Shown here: positions 8,459-17,675 of the stretch, piece after piece
How positions within the stretch are numbered: position 1 is the stretch's first letter
How the letters are laid out: each line of letters begins with the position of its first letter
From: Clostridiales bacterium
GTDB taxonomy: Bacteria; Bacillota; Clostridia; Oscillospirales; Oscillospiraceae
Direction of reading: 5' to 3'
DNA length: 64,000 nucleotides
Assembly: GCA_902363045.1 (NCBI GenBank)
Contig: CABIYX010000011.1
Coordinates: 1-64,000, forward strand
The notes under the pieces: generated by a model
What the model was told of the DNA's origin: nothing
Database searches by the model: none
What the model saw: only the letters and a program-made list of their open reading frames with translations
Translations under genes and position numbers: made by a program

Positions 8459-8685
8459 GAGGGGAGATTAAATGGGTATAAATGAATGAGAGCGCCGCGC
8501 TAAGGAAGCGTTAAGAAAATGAAAATCAGAAAAAAACGGAAAAGAAGCTATGAAGAAACGGAAAAGAAGGACGGGGATATATTTAGAGCGGAATTGTTTT
8601 GAAATGAAGGAGAAAAGATGCGGGATGATGGAATACTTGCATGAAAAACGAAAATAAGAGAGCGGTTCATCTGAAAAAACAAAAA

Positions 8686-8727
8686 ACCGGCGGAGGCGTC
8701 TCCACAGTGGGAGACGCCTCCGCCGGT
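8686..8727 (-). terminator. terminator of the ribF-DUF1576 operon
   Basis: ACCGGCGGAGGCGTCTCC pairs with its complement around CACTG and is followed on the minus strand by TTTTTTG. It ends the long rbfA-to-DUF1576 unit. Confidence 0.9.
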
Positions 8728-8770
8728 GTGGGCGGAACGGCGCGGGCAGGGAGCGCCAACGCCGGATGGA

Positions 8771-10132
8771 TCACAGATCCTCCTCCTCGGTGATGGCGTG
8801 GGGGACCGGCGGGGTCACAGGCTCGTCGTGCTCCAGAGGGTCGAAGTAGTCCTGATCCACCAGAGTGGGCTTGCGGTGGCGGACGATGGCGATGATGATG
8901 GGATAGAGGACGATGGCCACCAGGCCGCCGGAGAAGCCGTTGTTGTACAGGTTCATGCCGGCCACCGGGGTGCCGGTGTACAGCACCACGGAGGAGTGGA
9001 GAAACCCGGCCAGCACGCCGAAGGGCCAGCCGAAATAGCCGGAGATCGGGGCCAGAGTGGTGCAGAACAGGCAGGCAAGCTGGATCGCGGAGTCGCTGAG
9101 GGACCAGTGCATCACCAATCCGCCCAAAAACACGCCGGCCATGACCGGGATGATGTTGAAGGCGTGCTTGCCGAAGGCGGAGAAGCCCATGATGGTGAGG
9201 ATACCGCCCACAGTGGGGCCGTTCAGATCCCCGCCGCTGCACAGGATGAAGGCCATGCTGATCAGGCCGTTGATCCCCGTGTTGAGCAGCACGGGGCCGG
9301 CGCCGAACATCCGGAGGAAGTCGCTGGGCGCCCGCCCGCTGTCCTGAAGGAGGCGGCGGTAGCCCGCCCAGACGGCCCACAGGGGGCGGCCGGTACAGAA
9401 CAGTCCGGCCAGGCAGCAGGCGGCGCACAGCAGGCCGAGGGCAGCGCCGAAGGTGAGGTCATAGCCCTCTGCCCAGTGGTATCGGGTGGTGGGGGTGGCG
9501 CCCATGGAGCCCATCAGCGGAACCAGGATGAAGGCCACCAGACCGCAGGCAAAGCCCACATTGTACAGGTTCATGCCGTTCTGGATCTTATAGGTATAGG
9601 CAGACAGGGGGGGCATGACGAACCCGATGAGGACGCCCACCAGGCAGCCGGCCAGAGGGGTCCCCCAGCCGTTGTCCAGGGCGATGTAGCTGACCACCGG
9701 AGACAGGGCGGTGGCCAGCAGCCCCACCGGAGCGTACTTGCCGGCAGGCTCCCGGCGGCTTTTGGCGTAGAGAAAGGTGCCCAGCAGGATGGGCCAGATG
9801 TTGACGAAATTTTTGCCGAACAGGGAGAAGCCGGACATCAGACCCACCACCACGGGGGAAAAGCCGTTAAAGGGCTCTCCGGAGTGCCGCAGGATCACGG
9901 CGGTGATGGCGGTGACCAGGGCGGAGTTGACCAGGGCGGCCCCGGGCCCGGCGATGAGGACATAGTCGGTAATCAGGGCGTCCTCTGTGAGGATGATGGT
10001 GGACAGGCCCCGCAGGATCCCGGCGGGGGTGTCCAGTGTCAGGCCAAACAGGGCAAGGAGGGCGGCATAGGCCAGGAAAAGGCCGTACAGCCGCTCATAG
10101 CGGGTGTGCTCTGCCATGCTATGTCTTCCCAT
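8771..10132 (-). CDS. DUF1576 family polytopic membrane protein
   Basis: A 453-residue membrane protein with ten or more hydrophobic segments that matches the DUF1576 family. The two halves are clearly related: GxGPxxLxN, FNGFSPVVVGLMSGFSLFGK against LNGPTVGGILTIMGFSAFGK, and GMNLYNVGFACGLVA against GMNLYNNGFSGGLVA. This inverted or direct pseudo-symmetry is what transporters and channels show, but no substrate is known. The ATG at 10132 shares its A with the ribF stop (TGATG), so it is translationally coupled to ribF; a second ATG five codons in is an alternative. The acidic C-terminus (EEEDL) is cytoplasmic by charge. Confidence 0.85.
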   Translation of the reverse strand: MGRHSMAEHTRYERLYGLFLAYAALLALFGLTLDTPAGILRGLSTIILTEDALITDYVLIAGPGAALVNSALVTAITAVILRHSGEPFNGFSPVVVGLMSGFSLFGKNFVNIWPILLGTFLYAKSRREPAGKYAPVGLLATALSPVVSYIALDNGWGTPLAGCLVGVLIGFVMPPLSAYTYKIQNGMNLYNVGFACGLVAFILVPLMGSMGATPTTRYHWAEGYDLTFGAALGLLCAACCLAGLFCTGRPLWAVWAGYRRLLQDSGRAPSDFLRMFGAGPVLLNTGINGLISMAFILCSGGDLNGPTVGGILTIMGFSAFGKHAFNIIPVMAGVFLGGLVMHWSLSDSAIQLACLFCTTLAPISGYFGWPFGVLAGFLHSSVVLYTGTPVAGMNLYNNGFSGGLVAIVLYPIIIAIVRHRKPTLVDQDYFDPLEHDEPVTPPVPHAITEEEDL

Positions 10133-11058
10133 CAGCGCGCTCCGGGCGCGTCCTGGGACGCGGCGAGGAAATAGGCCCGGGTCTCCTCCGCGTTGCGGCG
10201 GATCTCCTGAGAGAGCTCCTGAAGGGAGGGGAACTTCCGCTCCCCGCGGATACGGTGATAGAACTCCATCCGCAGCTCCTTGCCATACAGGTCCCCATCA
10301 AAGTCCAGGATAAAGCCCTCCACCGTGACCCGGCCGTCATTGTCCTCCACGGTGGGGCGGACCCCTACGTTGGTGACCGCGATATAGGAGCGGCCCTCCA
10401 CCCAGACCCGGGTGGCGTACACCCCGAAGGCGGGGACGATGACCTGGGGCGGGATCTGGAGGTTTACGGTGGGAAAGCCCAGGGAGGAGCTGCCGATCTT
10501 TTTTCCGTGGGTCACCCGGTTGGTGAGCACATGGGGGTGGCCCAGGAACTCCACTGCCCGGTCCATCTCCCCCTGGGCCACCAGGGTGCGGATATAGGTG
10601 GAGGAGATGGTGATCCCCTCCCGCTCGACCTTGCCGATGATGTCGCAGCCGACGCCCAGCTGGGCGCACACCTCCTGGAGGCGCTGGGGGTTGCCCTTGC
10701 CCATATAGCCAAAGTGGAAGTCATGGCCCGCCACCACATGGACCACGCCCAGCTCCCGGACCAGATACTCTGTGATAAAATCCTGCCAATCCATGCGCAT
10801 CATCCCGTCAAAGCTGGAGACGATGACCTCCTGGATGTGGTAGCAGGACCGCATCAGCCAGACCCGGTCCTCCACAGAGCTGAGGAGGGGAACGTGCTGG
10901 CCGGTGATGGCCGCGGTGGGGCTGCGGTCGAAGGTGAAGGCGGTGGGGACGGCGTCCAGCTCCCGGGCGCGCTGGGTCACCCGCTGGAGCAGCGCTCCAT
11001 GTCCGGTGTGGACACCGTCAAAAAAGCCGAGGGCGATGACACGTTTTGTTTTGTTCAA
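10132..11058 (-). CDS. ribF: bifunctional riboflavin kinase / FAD synthetase
   Basis: A 308-residue enzyme that phosphorylates riboflavin to FMN and adenylates it to FAD. The N-terminal FAD synthetase part has GFFDGVHTGHGALL (residues 11-24) and the ISSTYIR motif near residue 150. The C-terminal kinase part has GSSSLGFPTVNL and GVYATRVW, with DFDGDLYG near residue 260. The start is TTG with AAGGAG 9 bases upstream. The gap to truB is 37 bases, and the stop overlaps the start of the DUF1576 gene. Its place after truB is the usual one in this operon. Confidence 0.96.
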   Translation of the reverse strand: MNKTKRVIALGFFDGVHTGHGALLQRVTQRARELDAVPTAFTFDRSPTAAITGQHVPLLSSVEDRVWLMRSCYHIQEVIVSSFDGMMRMDWQDFITEYLVRELGVVHVVAGHDFHFGYMGKGNPQRLQEVCAQLGVGCDIIGKVEREGITISSTYIRTLVAQGEMDRAVEFLGHPHVLTNRVTHGKKIGSSSLGFPTVNLQIPPQVIVPAFGVYATRVWVEGRSYIAVTNVGVRPTVEDNDGRVTVEGFILDFDGDLYGKELRMEFYHRIRGERKFPSLQELSQEIRRNAEETRAYFLAASQDAPGAR

Positions 11059-11095
11059 GCTGTTTCTCTCCTTTGCGATGGGGGTGCGGAAGGGG

Positions 11096-11968
11096 TCAGG
11101 TCACTTCAAAAAAGCTTTTTACGGTGGTCAGAACGCCCTGTCGGACCTGGCTGAGGGCCAGGAAGCAGCCGTCCTCTCCATAGACCCGGTACTCTCCCTC
11201 CGCTGTGCCGGGGAGGGGGAAGGGCATCCCATTGCGCACCTTTTTCTCCAGCGCGCGGGGGAGGGTGATGGGAGGCCGGTCCTGAAAATAGGCGTCCACC
11301 GGCAGCAGCAGGGATTGGGGCTCCGGGTGGGACAGGACCTGCTCCAGGGGGAGGGCCTGCTCCAGAGAGAAGCCGGCGGCCATGGTGCGCCGCAGGGAGA
11401 ACATGGTCCCGCCGCAGCCCAGGGCCTGGCCGATGTCGTGACAGAGGGTGCGGACATAGGTGCCCTTGGAGCAGCGCACACGGAGCAGGAAGCGGTCCGG
11501 ACCTAAGACCTCCTCCACCGTGAGGGAGTGGATGGTGATGGGGCGGGGGGGCCGTTCCACCTCGCGGCCCTTCCGGGCCAGCTCATAGAGCTTCTTGCCC
11601 TGGATCTTGATGGCGGAATACATGGGAGGGACCTGCTGGATAGGGCCCCGGAAGCGGGGCAGGACGGCCTCCAGTTCTCCGGGGGTTACCGCAGCGGACA
11701 TCTCCTCCAGTACCGTGCCGGAGGTATCCTGGGTGTCGGTGACCAGCCCCAGACGCAGTCCAGCCAGATACTCCTTCTGCCCCTCAGAGGCGAACTCCAC
11801 CGCCCGGGTGGCCCGTCCCACAAAGACAGGCAGCACGCCGGTTGCCATGGGATCCAGGGTGCCGGCGTGCCCGATCCGCCGCTCGCCCAGGCAGCGGCGC
11901 AGCCGGGCGCACACATCCATACTGGTCCAGTCCTGGGGCTTGTCAATAATCAGGATTCCGTTAGGCAC
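11096..11968 (-). CDS. truB: tRNA pseudouridine(55) synthase TruB
   Basis: A 290-residue enzyme that makes pseudouridine 55 in the T-loop of tRNAs. The N-terminus is [14 protein letters not shown], the catalytic aspartate lies in [15 protein letters not shown], and KGTYVRTL and the C-terminal PUA-like part follow. I chose the GTG at 11968 because GGAGGG lies 8 bases upstream and the family begins at this point. A longer reading would run into a duplicated copy of its own 5' end upstream (11961-12140), whose stop codon overlaps the truB start. Confidence 0.95.
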   Translation of the reverse strand: MPNGILIIDKPQDWTSMDVCARLRRCLGERRIGHAGTLDPMATGVLPVFVGRATRAVEFASEGQKEYLAGLRLGLVTDTQDTSGTVLEEMSAAVTPGELEAVLPRFRGPIQQVPPMYSAIKIQGKKLYELARKGREVERPPRPITIHSLTVEEVLGPDRFLLRVRCSKGTYVRTLCHDIGQALGCGGTMFSLRRTMAAGFSLEQALPLEQVLSHPEPQSLLLPVDAYFQDRPPITLPRALEKKVRNGMPFPLPGTAEGEYRVYGEDGCFLALSQVRQGVLTTVKSFFEVT

Positions 11969-12140
11969 TGAGATCCCTCCGTTTCTCGCAGCAAAGCCCA
12001 GCGCAGCGGGTTTGCTGCGAAGAGGAGTGGATGGCCGCGAGGATAAGCGGGACCGCACCAGCGGTCTCGCGTTCTATCAGGCCGAGCCCCGACGAGGTCC
12101 AGTCCTGGAACTTGTCAATAATCAAAATTCCGTTGGCCAT
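11961..12140 (-). pseudogene. duplicated truB 5' fragment forming a 59-codon leader ORF
   Basis: Starting at an ATG with AGGAGG in front, codons 1-16 read [16 protein letters not shown], almost the truB N-terminus. The nucleotide match to truB is roughly 84 percent over about 45 bases. The frame then continues through unrelated sequence made of two strong hairpins: CGCGAG / CTCGCG enclosing GACCGC / GCGGTC, and TCGCAGCAAA / TTTGCTGCGA. It stops seven bases inside the real truB start. It may be translated as a leader that couples nrnA and truB. I see no independent function. Confidence 0.8.
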
Positions 12141-12151
12141 GGCGCCTCCTG

Positions 12152-13111
12152 TCAGGCCGGACGGCCCTGGACCTGGCGGATGGCGGCCATCAGGACCTCC
12201 TTGGTCCGCTGGATGTCCCCCTCCACTGTGGCTCCGGAGGCCGCGGCGTGGCCGCCGCCGCCCAGAAGGGTGCATACGGCGCTGGCGTTCAGCTGCTTCG
12301 GATCGGTGCGCAGGGAAATCTTACAGAGGCCGGGCTTCAGCTCACGGATGGTGACGCCGGTCCTGACCCCCTCCACCTGGCCCACAAAGGCGGCGATGTC
12401 CTCCGCGTCCGCCTCGGTGGCCTGGAGCCGGGCCAGCATCTCCAGACTGATGGCGGCGATGGCGATCTCGCCCCCGTCGTGGAACTCTATGGATTCGGTG
12501 AGCAGGCTCTCCAGGCGCAGGCGGCGGAAGCTCTTGGTGCGGAAATGGCGCTTGTTCAGCTCTGCCGCGGGGATCCCTGTGTCCATCAGGGCGGCGGCCA
12601 CCCGGTGGGTGTTGGCAGAGGTGTTCCCGTATACGAAGCAGCCGCAGTCGGTGGACACGGCCACATACAGAGGGAGAGCGATGTCAGCGGTGACTGGGCC
12701 AAGCTGCCGCAGGATGTCGTACATTAACTCGCCGCAGGCGGCCCGTCCGGCGTCCAGACAGGTCTCCCGGGCAAAAAACTCCTGGGACGGATGGTGGTCG
12801 ATGGCCAGATCTACCCGGGGGAGATAGGGCAGGGCATTGTCCGGGAACAGGCTCCGGGCGGCGATGTCCACAGAGACCACCGTGTCCGGAAGAAGATCTT
12901 CCGGGGCCAGGAGGCCCTCCAGATAGGGGGCGAACAGGGGGGTGAGCTCCGGATTGGGCAGGACATGGGCGGACTTGCCCAGGGCGCGGAGGGCGCGGCA
13001 CAGGGCGGCGGCGCAGCCCACTGTGTCGCCGTCCGGACGGACGTGGGTGAGGATCAGATACTGGTCATGAGCGGCAAGGAACTCCGCTGCCTGAGAGGAG
13101 GAGATGGTCAT
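12152..13111 (-). CDS. nrnA: DHH/DHHA1 phosphoesterase, NrnA-like oligoribonuclease
   Basis: A 319-residue protein of the bifunctional oligoribonuclease / 3'-phosphoadenosine 5'-phosphate phosphatase family, which clears short RNAs and pAp or linear dinucleotides. Metal motifs are HVRPDGDTVG (residues 23-32), SVDIA, DHHPSQE near 107, and VAVSTDCGCF. The C-terminal DHHA1 signature is GGGGHAAASGA. It overlaps rbfA by four bases (ATGA) and sits 11 bases before the duplicated truB fragment. The order rbfA-nrnA-truB is conserved in Firmicutes. Confidence 0.93.
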   Translation of the reverse strand: MTISSSQAAEFLAAHDQYLILTHVRPDGDTVGCAAALCRALRALGKSAHVLPNPELTPLFAPYLEGLLAPEDLLPDTVVSVDIAARSLFPDNALPYLPRVDLAIDHHPSQEFFARETCLDAGRAACGELMYDILRQLGPVTADIALPLYVAVSTDCGCFVYGNTSANTHRVAAALMDTGIPAAELNKRHFRTKSFRRLRLESLLTESIEFHDGGEIAIAAISLEMLARLQATEADAEDIAAFVGQVEGVRTGVTIRELKPGLCKISLRTDPKQLNASAVCTLLGGGGHAAASGATVEGDIQRTKEVLMAAIRQVQGRPA

Positions 13112-13500
13112 GCCTCATCCTCCTGCTCCTCGCCATAGTGGTTGTCCGGGTTGACCGGCTTGACTACCTGGGGATCCCGGAGCAGAGAGAGGATATGGGC
13201 CCCCTGATCGATGGAATCATCGGGGACAAAGGACAGCTCCGGGGTATTGCGCAGGTTCAGAGAGCGGCCCAGCTCCCGGCGGAGCCAGCCGCCGGCGGAT
13301 TTTAAGCCCTTCAGCACCTGGGCCTCACTGCTTTTATCCAGAACGCTGACATAAATCTTGGCGTATTTCAGGTCAGGGGTGGTGCTGACCGCGGTAACGG
13401 AGATCATCCCGGTGACCCGGGGATCCTTGACGCTGGGGATCAGGGCGGAGAGCTCCCGCTGGATCTCCTCATTGATGCGTCCAATTCGATTGCTTGCCAT
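13108..13500 (-). CDS. rbfA: ribosome-binding factor A
   Basis: A 130-residue KH-fold protein that acts in late 30S maturation, near the 5' helix of 16S rRNA. Features are RIGRINEEIQRELS, DPRVTGMISVTAV, AKIYVSVL and a C-terminal acidic tail (GEEQEDEA). The ribosome site AAAGGAG lies 7 bases before the ATG. In this genome an extra gene and a promoter separate it from infB. Confidence 0.95.
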   Translation of the reverse strand: MASNRIGRINEEIQRELSALIPSVKDPRVTGMISVTAVSTTPDLKYAKIYVSVLDKSSEAQVLKGLKSAGGWLRRELGRSLNLRNTPELSFVPDDSIDQGAHILSLLRDPQVVKPVNPDNHYGEEQEDEA

Positions 13501-13536
13501 AATATGCTCCTTTCCAAAGGGGGCGGAGCCCCGGGT

Positions 13537-13935
13537 TCAAATCTGAATGGTCAGACAGGTCTGTGCCCGCTCAAAGAGCTGCTCCAGAGCGTCCGTCTCC
13601 AGATCGTCCAGCGGCCCAGTGAAACGGAAGGCTCTGACCGGACCATCCCCTACCCACAGGTTCCACAGCTCCGCTGTCTCGCCGGGGCGTAGATGTTGTT
13701 CCAAATAGGCCCTCAGCTGGACCGCGTCCTCCTCTGTGGCCCGAAGGTCCAGTTCGTACTGGAAGGACTTCATGGTCAGACCCAGCTCTTTGACCGCCTG
13801 GCGGTAGTATTTGTGTGTTTGGACGGAAAAACTGTCCTCAGTCACCGGGCCGGAGGGAGTGCTCCGGATCCGGCGGCTGTTGGAGCGGTACAGAGGGAGG
13901 GGATGGTCGGCACAAAGCAGGGTGACAGCGCTCAT
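13537..13935 (-). CDS. hypothetical protein between infB and rbfA
   Basis: A 132-residue protein I do not recognise. It has a basic N-terminal part (LYRSNSRRIRSTPS), a middle with SFQYELDLRATEEDAVQLRAYL, and an acidic C-terminal helix (DDLETDALEQLFERAQTC). No signal peptide or membrane helix is visible. GGAGG lies 7 bases before the ATG, and a TATAAT promoter at 14004-14032 precedes it, so the gene is real. It is the first gene of the rbfA-nrnA-truB-ribF-DUF1576 unit, an unusual insertion into a conserved operon. Confidence 0.7.
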   Translation of the reverse strand: MSAVTLLCADHPLPLYRSNSRRIRSTPSGPVTEDSFSVQTHKYYRQAVKELGLTMKSFQYELDLRATEEDAVQLRAYLEQHLRPGETAELWNLWVGDGPVRAFRFTGPLDDLETDALEQLFERAQTCLTIQI

Positions 13936-14003
13936 TTTACTTCCTCCAGAACACAGAAACAGGGCGGGGGTACAGACGTCCGCCCGCCTTATGACACAAA
14001 TCT

Positions 14004-14032
14004 ATTATACAATGATTTTTTCCCAATGAAAA
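14004..14032 (-). promoter_or_regulatory. internal promoter for the rbfA-ribF unit
   Basis: On the minus strand TTTTCA (14032-14027), a 17-base spacer and a perfect TATAAT (14009-14004), about 70 bases before the hypothetical gene. Confidence 0.68.
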
Positions 14033-14173
14033 GGGGAAATTTCGCTGGACAAAGGTGCGGAACAGCGGGAGGTCTGGATCAGATCTCCCACTGTTCCGTC
14101 TGCTGTATTCTGCTCATGATTTCGGGACTGCACCGGCGTCCGAAGATCTGTTTCAGAGGAGCTGGAAAACAGA

Positions 14174-14210
14174 GGAGCGCCCAGACGAATATCACTCGTC
14201 CGGGCGCTCC
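14174..14210 (-). terminator. hairpin after infB
   Basis: GGAGCGCCC(A/G)GACGA arms with a 7-base loop. The T-run on the minus strand is weak (TCTGTTTT), so termination may be partial. It is 85 bases after the infB stop. Confidence 0.6.
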
Positions 14211-14294
14211 TGGTTTGATGATCTGATTTTCTCCGGGCGAACCGCATCCGCTTGGCTGGGCTGCGGTCCGGAGAATGGGGGACGGGGCGGCGGA

Positions 14295-16688
14295 TCAGCG
14301 CTCGACTTCCTCCATGATGAAGGCTTCGATGATGTCGCCCTCCTTGATGTCCTGGAACTTCTCAAACGTAATACCGCACTCGTAGCCGGCGGCGACCTCC
14401 TTCACGCTGTCCTTGAAGCGCTGGAGGGAGGCGATGGCGCCGTCGTAGATGACGATGTTGTCCCGGAGCAAGCGCATCTGAGCGTTGCGCTGCATCTTGC
14501 CGTCCAGCACATAGCAGCCGGCCACCATGCCCACGCCGGTGATACGGAACACGTTGCGGACCTCGGCCCGGCCCAGCTCCACTTCCTTGAACTTGGGAGC
14601 CAGCATACCCTTCATGGCGGCCTCGATCTCGTTGATGGCGTCATAGATGACCCGGTACATCCGCATATCCACGTTCATCCGGGCGGCGGTATCCTTGGCG
14701 TTGGCGTCGGGGCGGACGTTGAAGCCCACCACGATAGCCCCGGAGGTGGCGGCCAGAGTGACGTCGGACTCGTTGATGGCGCCCACGGCGCAGTGGATGA
14801 CCCGGACCCGGACCTCCTCGTTGGTCAGCTTCTCCAGAGAAGCCTTGACCGCCTCGGCGGAGCCCTGGACGTCCGCCTTAACGATGACGTTCAGGTTCTT
14901 CATCTCACCGGCCTGGATCTGGCTGAACAGGTCCTCCAGCGTGACCTTGCCCACGTTGTTGTTCAGCGCGCTCTTCTGCTCATGCTTGCGCTGCTCCACC
15001 AGCTCGCGGGCCATGCGCTCGTCGGCCACGGCGTGGAAGTCGTCACCCGCGCCGGGCACCTCGCCCATGCCGATGATCTCCACGGGGACGGAGGGACCGG
15101 CCTCGGTGACCTTCTGACCCTTGTGGTTGGTCATGGCGCGGACACGGCCCACAGCGGTGCCGGCGATGATCACATCGCCCTGGCGCAGGGTGCCGTTCTG
15201 GACCAGCAGGGTGGCCACGGGGCCGCGGCCCTTGTCCAGCCGGGCCTCGATGACCGCGCCGTGGGCGGAGCGGTTGGGGTTGGCCTTCAGCTCCCGCATC
15301 TCGGCGGTGAGGACCACCATATCCAGCAGGTTGTCGATGCCCATGCCCGTCTTGGCGGAGATGGGGCAGATGATGGTCTCGCCGCCCCACTCCTCAGGTA
15401 CCAGCTCGTACTCAGTGAGCTGCTGCATGATCCGGTCGGGGTTGGCGGTGGGCTTATCCATCTTGTTGATGGCCACAATGATGGGGATCTCGGCGGCCTT
15501 GGCGTGGTTGATGGACTCCACGGTCTGGGGCATGATGCCGTCGTCGGCGGCCACCACCAGGATGGCCACATCGGTGATCATCGCGCCCCGGGCGCGCATG
15601 GCGGTGAAGGCCTCATGGCCGGGGGTGTCCAGGAAGGTGACCGGGCTGCCCTTGACGTCCACCTGATAGGCGCCGATGTGCTGGGTGATGCCGCCCGCCT
15701 CGCCGGAGACCACGTTGGCGTGGCGGATATAGTCCAGCAGGGAGGTCTTACCGTGGTCAACGTGGCCCATGACCACTACCACGGGGGCGCGGGGCTGGAG
15801 GTCCTCCTCCTTGTCCTCGGTGGTGTCGATCAGCTTCTCCTCGATGGTGACCACGACCTCCTTCTCCACCTTGCAGCCCAGCTCCATAGCCACCAGGGCG
15901 GCGGTGTCGTAGTCGATGATCTCGCTGAGGGAGGCCATCACGCCCATCTTCATCAGGGCCTTGACCACCTCGGCGCCGGTCTTTTTCATGCGGGAGGCCA
16001 GCTCGCCCACGCCGATCTCGTCGGGGATCATCACCTTCAGCGGGGCTTTTTTGGCGATCTCCAGCTGGAGGCGGCGCATCTTCTCGGCCTCCTCCTGCTT
16101 GCGCTTGTTGCCGGGGCCCTGCTGGCGGCCGCGCTGGCGCTGGGCGTTGCGGCCCTGGAACTTCTGCTTGCCGCCGCCCTGCTGCTGACGCTCGGTGGTG
16201 AAGCTCTCCAGACGCTCGTCGTACTTATCCAGATTCACCGCGCCGCTGCCGCGGGTGTCCACCACCTTCTTGGCGGGGATGCGGGAGGCGGGCTGGCTCT
16301 GGACGGCCTGCTGCTGGGGCTTGCCGCCGGAGCGGGCCTGCTGCTGGGGCTTGCCGCTCTGAGGGGCGGCGGCCTGCTGGCTGTGGGCGGACTGCTTGGA
16401 GGCCCCGCCCTTCTGGTGGGCGGCGGGGGCCTGCTTGGCCTGCTGCGCGGCGGGCTTGGAGGGCTCGTGGTACACATCCTCATAGATGGAGGCGATGGAC
16501 TCCACCTGATTGTGCTGGGTCAGGTATTCAAAGACAATGGCCAGCTCCTGCTCGGTCAGGGGCTGCATATGGTTCTTGGGGGGATGTCCGTACTGGGTGA
16601 GGATGTCCATGACCTCCTTGGAGGGGAGCTCCTTGGAGCCATGCTTGAAATCCTTTGCGACCTTGTGGATGGGATATTTGATCATCAT
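14295..16688 (-). CDS. infB: translation initiation factor IF-2
   Basis: A protein of about 797 residues that brings fMet-tRNA to the 30S subunit and hydrolyses GTP on subunit joining. The N-terminal IF2_N-like segment ([12 protein letters not shown]) is followed by a long low-complexity Ala/Gln/Pro-rich linker, then a second IF2_N domain near residues 210-260. The G domain has [19 protein letters not shown] and NKMDK, followed by domains II-IV. The start is the ATG at 16688, 9 bases after GAGGTGG; an upstream in-frame ATG lies within that ribosome site. It follows ylxQ by about 20 bases. Confidence 0.96.
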   Translation of the reverse strand: MMIKYPIHKVAKDFKHGSKELPSKEVMDILTQYGHPPKNHMQPLTEQELAIVFEYLTQHNQVESIASIYEDVYHEPSKPAAQQAKQAPAAHQKGGASKQSAHSQQAAAPQSGKPQQQARSGGKPQQQAVQSQPASRIPAKKVVDTRGSGAVNLDKYDERLESFTTERQQQGGGKQKFQGRNAQRQRGRQQGPGNKRKQEEAEKMRRLQLEIAKKAPLKVMIPDEIGVGELASRMKKTGAEVVKALMKMGVMASLSEIIDYDTAALVAMELGCKVEKEVVVTIEEKLIDTTEDKEEDLQPRAPVVVVMGHVDHGKTSLLDYIRHANVVSGEAGGITQHIGAYQVDVKGSPVTFLDTPGHEAFTAMRARGAMITDVAILVVAADDGIMPQTVESINHAKAAEIPIIVAINKMDKPTANPDRIMQQLTEYELVPEEWGGETIICPISAKTGMGIDNLLDMVVLTAEMRELKANPNRSAHGAVIEARLDKGRGPVATLLVQNGTLRQGDVIIAGTAVGRVRAMTNHKGQKVTEAGPSVPVEIIGMGEVPGAGDDFHAVADERMARELVEQRKHEQKSALNNNVGKVTLEDLFSQIQAGEMKNLNVIVKADVQGSAEAVKASLEKLTNEEVRVRVIHCAVGAINESDVTLAATSGAIVVGFNVRPDANAKDTAARMNVDMRMYRVIYDAINEIEAAMKGMLAPKFKEVELGRAEVRNVFRITGVGMVAGCYVLDGKMQRNAQMRLLRDNIVIYDGAIASLQRFKDSVKEVAAGYECGITFEKFQDIKEGDIIEAFIMEEVER

Positions 16689-16709
16689 ATTCGGAAGCCA
16701 CCTCATTTC

Positions 16710-17360
16710 TTAGGGATTATGCCGGAACTTGCCGGACAGCCTGCGGCCGCCGGGGCCGGGATTATGGGGACCGCCGGGGCGGGAGGAGGGGCCGGAGCCC
16801 TTTCTGCCGCCGGGGGCGGAGGGATGGGGAGCGGAGCCGCCGCGGCCTTTGCGCGGGGGCTGCTTGCCCTTCTGAGCGGGCCTGCCGTCCTGTTTGGACG
16901 GCTCGTTCCGCTTGGGCGGGGGCGGAGCCCAGGGGGCCTTTTTGCCCTCACGGAGGTTTTTCTCGTGCTGCCGCTGCTCCCGCTGCCGCTGAAGGACACG
17001 GTCGGCCTTCTCGCGGAGCTGCTGGGCGGCGGGGCCGTAGCGCTCCGGGGCGCGGACCGCCAGCTTCTGGGTGAGGGAGGCGGCAAAGCCGGCGTCCGTC
17101 AGGGCCAGCATGGCGCAGGAGCCCCGGCCGAGGGCGAAGCCCAGCTCCGCCTTGGTGAAGGGGACCTCCAGCCACAGGACATTTCCAGCCTCGCCGAAGT
17201 GGGCGGCCCGGCGGCAGGTATTGGGGGCGGCGTCGCTGGCCAAAAGGACCAGGCGGGCCTGCCGGGCGCGGCAGGCCGCGCCCACCGGCTCCTCGCCGAT
17301 CTCCAGACGGCCGGCCTTGCGGGCCAGGCCGAGCAAATGGAGGATGGGATCATTGGGCAT
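16710..17360 (-). CDS. ylxQ: L7Ae-family RNA-binding protein (YlxQ-like) with long basic tail
   Basis: A 216-residue protein. Residues 1-95 match the YlxQ/L7Ae fold, which binds kink-turn RNA (LLGLARKAGRLEIGEE, LVLLASDAAPNTCRRA, LGFALGRGSCAMLALTD). YlxQ is normally about 100 residues. Here roughly 100 more residues follow, first charged helix (LREKADRVLQRQREQRQHEKN), then a Pro/Arg/Gly/Lys-rich disordered tail. The start ATG follows GGAGGTG and overlaps ylxR by 11 bases. The tail may bind RNA or ribosomes, but that is inference. Confidence 0.88.
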   Translation of the reverse strand: MPNDPILHLLGLARKAGRLEIGEEPVGAACRARQARLVLLASDAAPNTCRRAAHFGEAGNVLWLEVPFTKAELGFALGRGSCAMLALTDAGFAASLTQKLAVRAPERYGPAAQQLREKADRVLQRQREQRQHEKNLREGKKAPWAPPPPKRNEPSKQDGRPAQKGKQPPRKGRGGSAPHPSAPGGRKGSGPSSRPGGPHNPGPGGRRLSGKFRHNP

Positions 17361-17628
17361 CTTGGGGCACCTCCTTCATCTGGGCCTCCAGTCCGGCCCA
17401 CACTTCATCTGGCAGCTGGGCGGAGAAGGCGCGTTCCAGGGCCCGGCTCTTTTTGGCTCTGGCCAGGCAGGCGGGGGCGGGACACAGGTAGGCCCCCCGT
17501 CCGGGCAGCTTGCCCTTAAAATCCAGAGAGACCTGCCCCTCGGGGGAGCGGACCACCCGGATCAGCTCCTTTTTGGGCTTCATCTCCCGGCAGCCCACAC
17601 ACTGACGCATGGGAATCTTCTTGGGCAC
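17350..17628 (-). CDS. ylxR: YlxR (DUF448) family RNA-binding protein
   Basis: A protein of about 92 residues with the family pattern [27 protein letters not shown] and [12 protein letters not shown]. It carries four cysteines in two CxxC-like pairs. The family affects transcription with NusA and RnpM-type regulation of RNase P has been reported for it. I chose the GTG at 17628 because known members begin at this point and a GGTGG sequence lies 8 bases upstream; in-frame starts up to 17658 exist but lack a better ribosome site. It lies between nusA and ylxQ. Confidence 0.88.
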   Translation of the reverse strand: MPKKIPMRQCVGCREMKPKKELIRVVRSPEGQVSLDFKGKLPGRGAYLCPAPACLARAKKSRALERAFSAQLPDEVWAGLEAQMKEVPQDAQ

Positions 17629-17675
17629 GTTCTGCACCACCCTTCTGTGAATTGGCAATGAGGGATGGGAGGGGC

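Larger units (their letters stand above)
8350..8770. other. intergenic region, purine-rich, no gene seen
   Basis: It contains the promoter of the PH-like gene (8450-8458) and the terminator of the DUF1576 gene (8686-8727). Between them, from about 8480 to 8670, is an unusually A/G-rich stretch with repeated GAAACGGAAAAGAA-like words and no supported ORF. Confidence 0.5.
13936..14294. other. intergenic region between infB and the rbfA unit
   Basis: It holds the promoter at 14004-14032 and two inverted repeats. One at 14058-14097 is CGGAACAG / CTGTTCCG with GGGAG / CTCCC inside; the other is the terminator-like hairpin at 14174-14210. No ORF is supported. Confidence 0.6.

Noticed and set aside
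14055..17519. A 1154-codon plus-strand frame over infB and ylxQ
   Set aside because: Low-complexity His/Gly/Leu-rich translation. infB and ylxQ on the minus strand have full domain support and ribosome sites.
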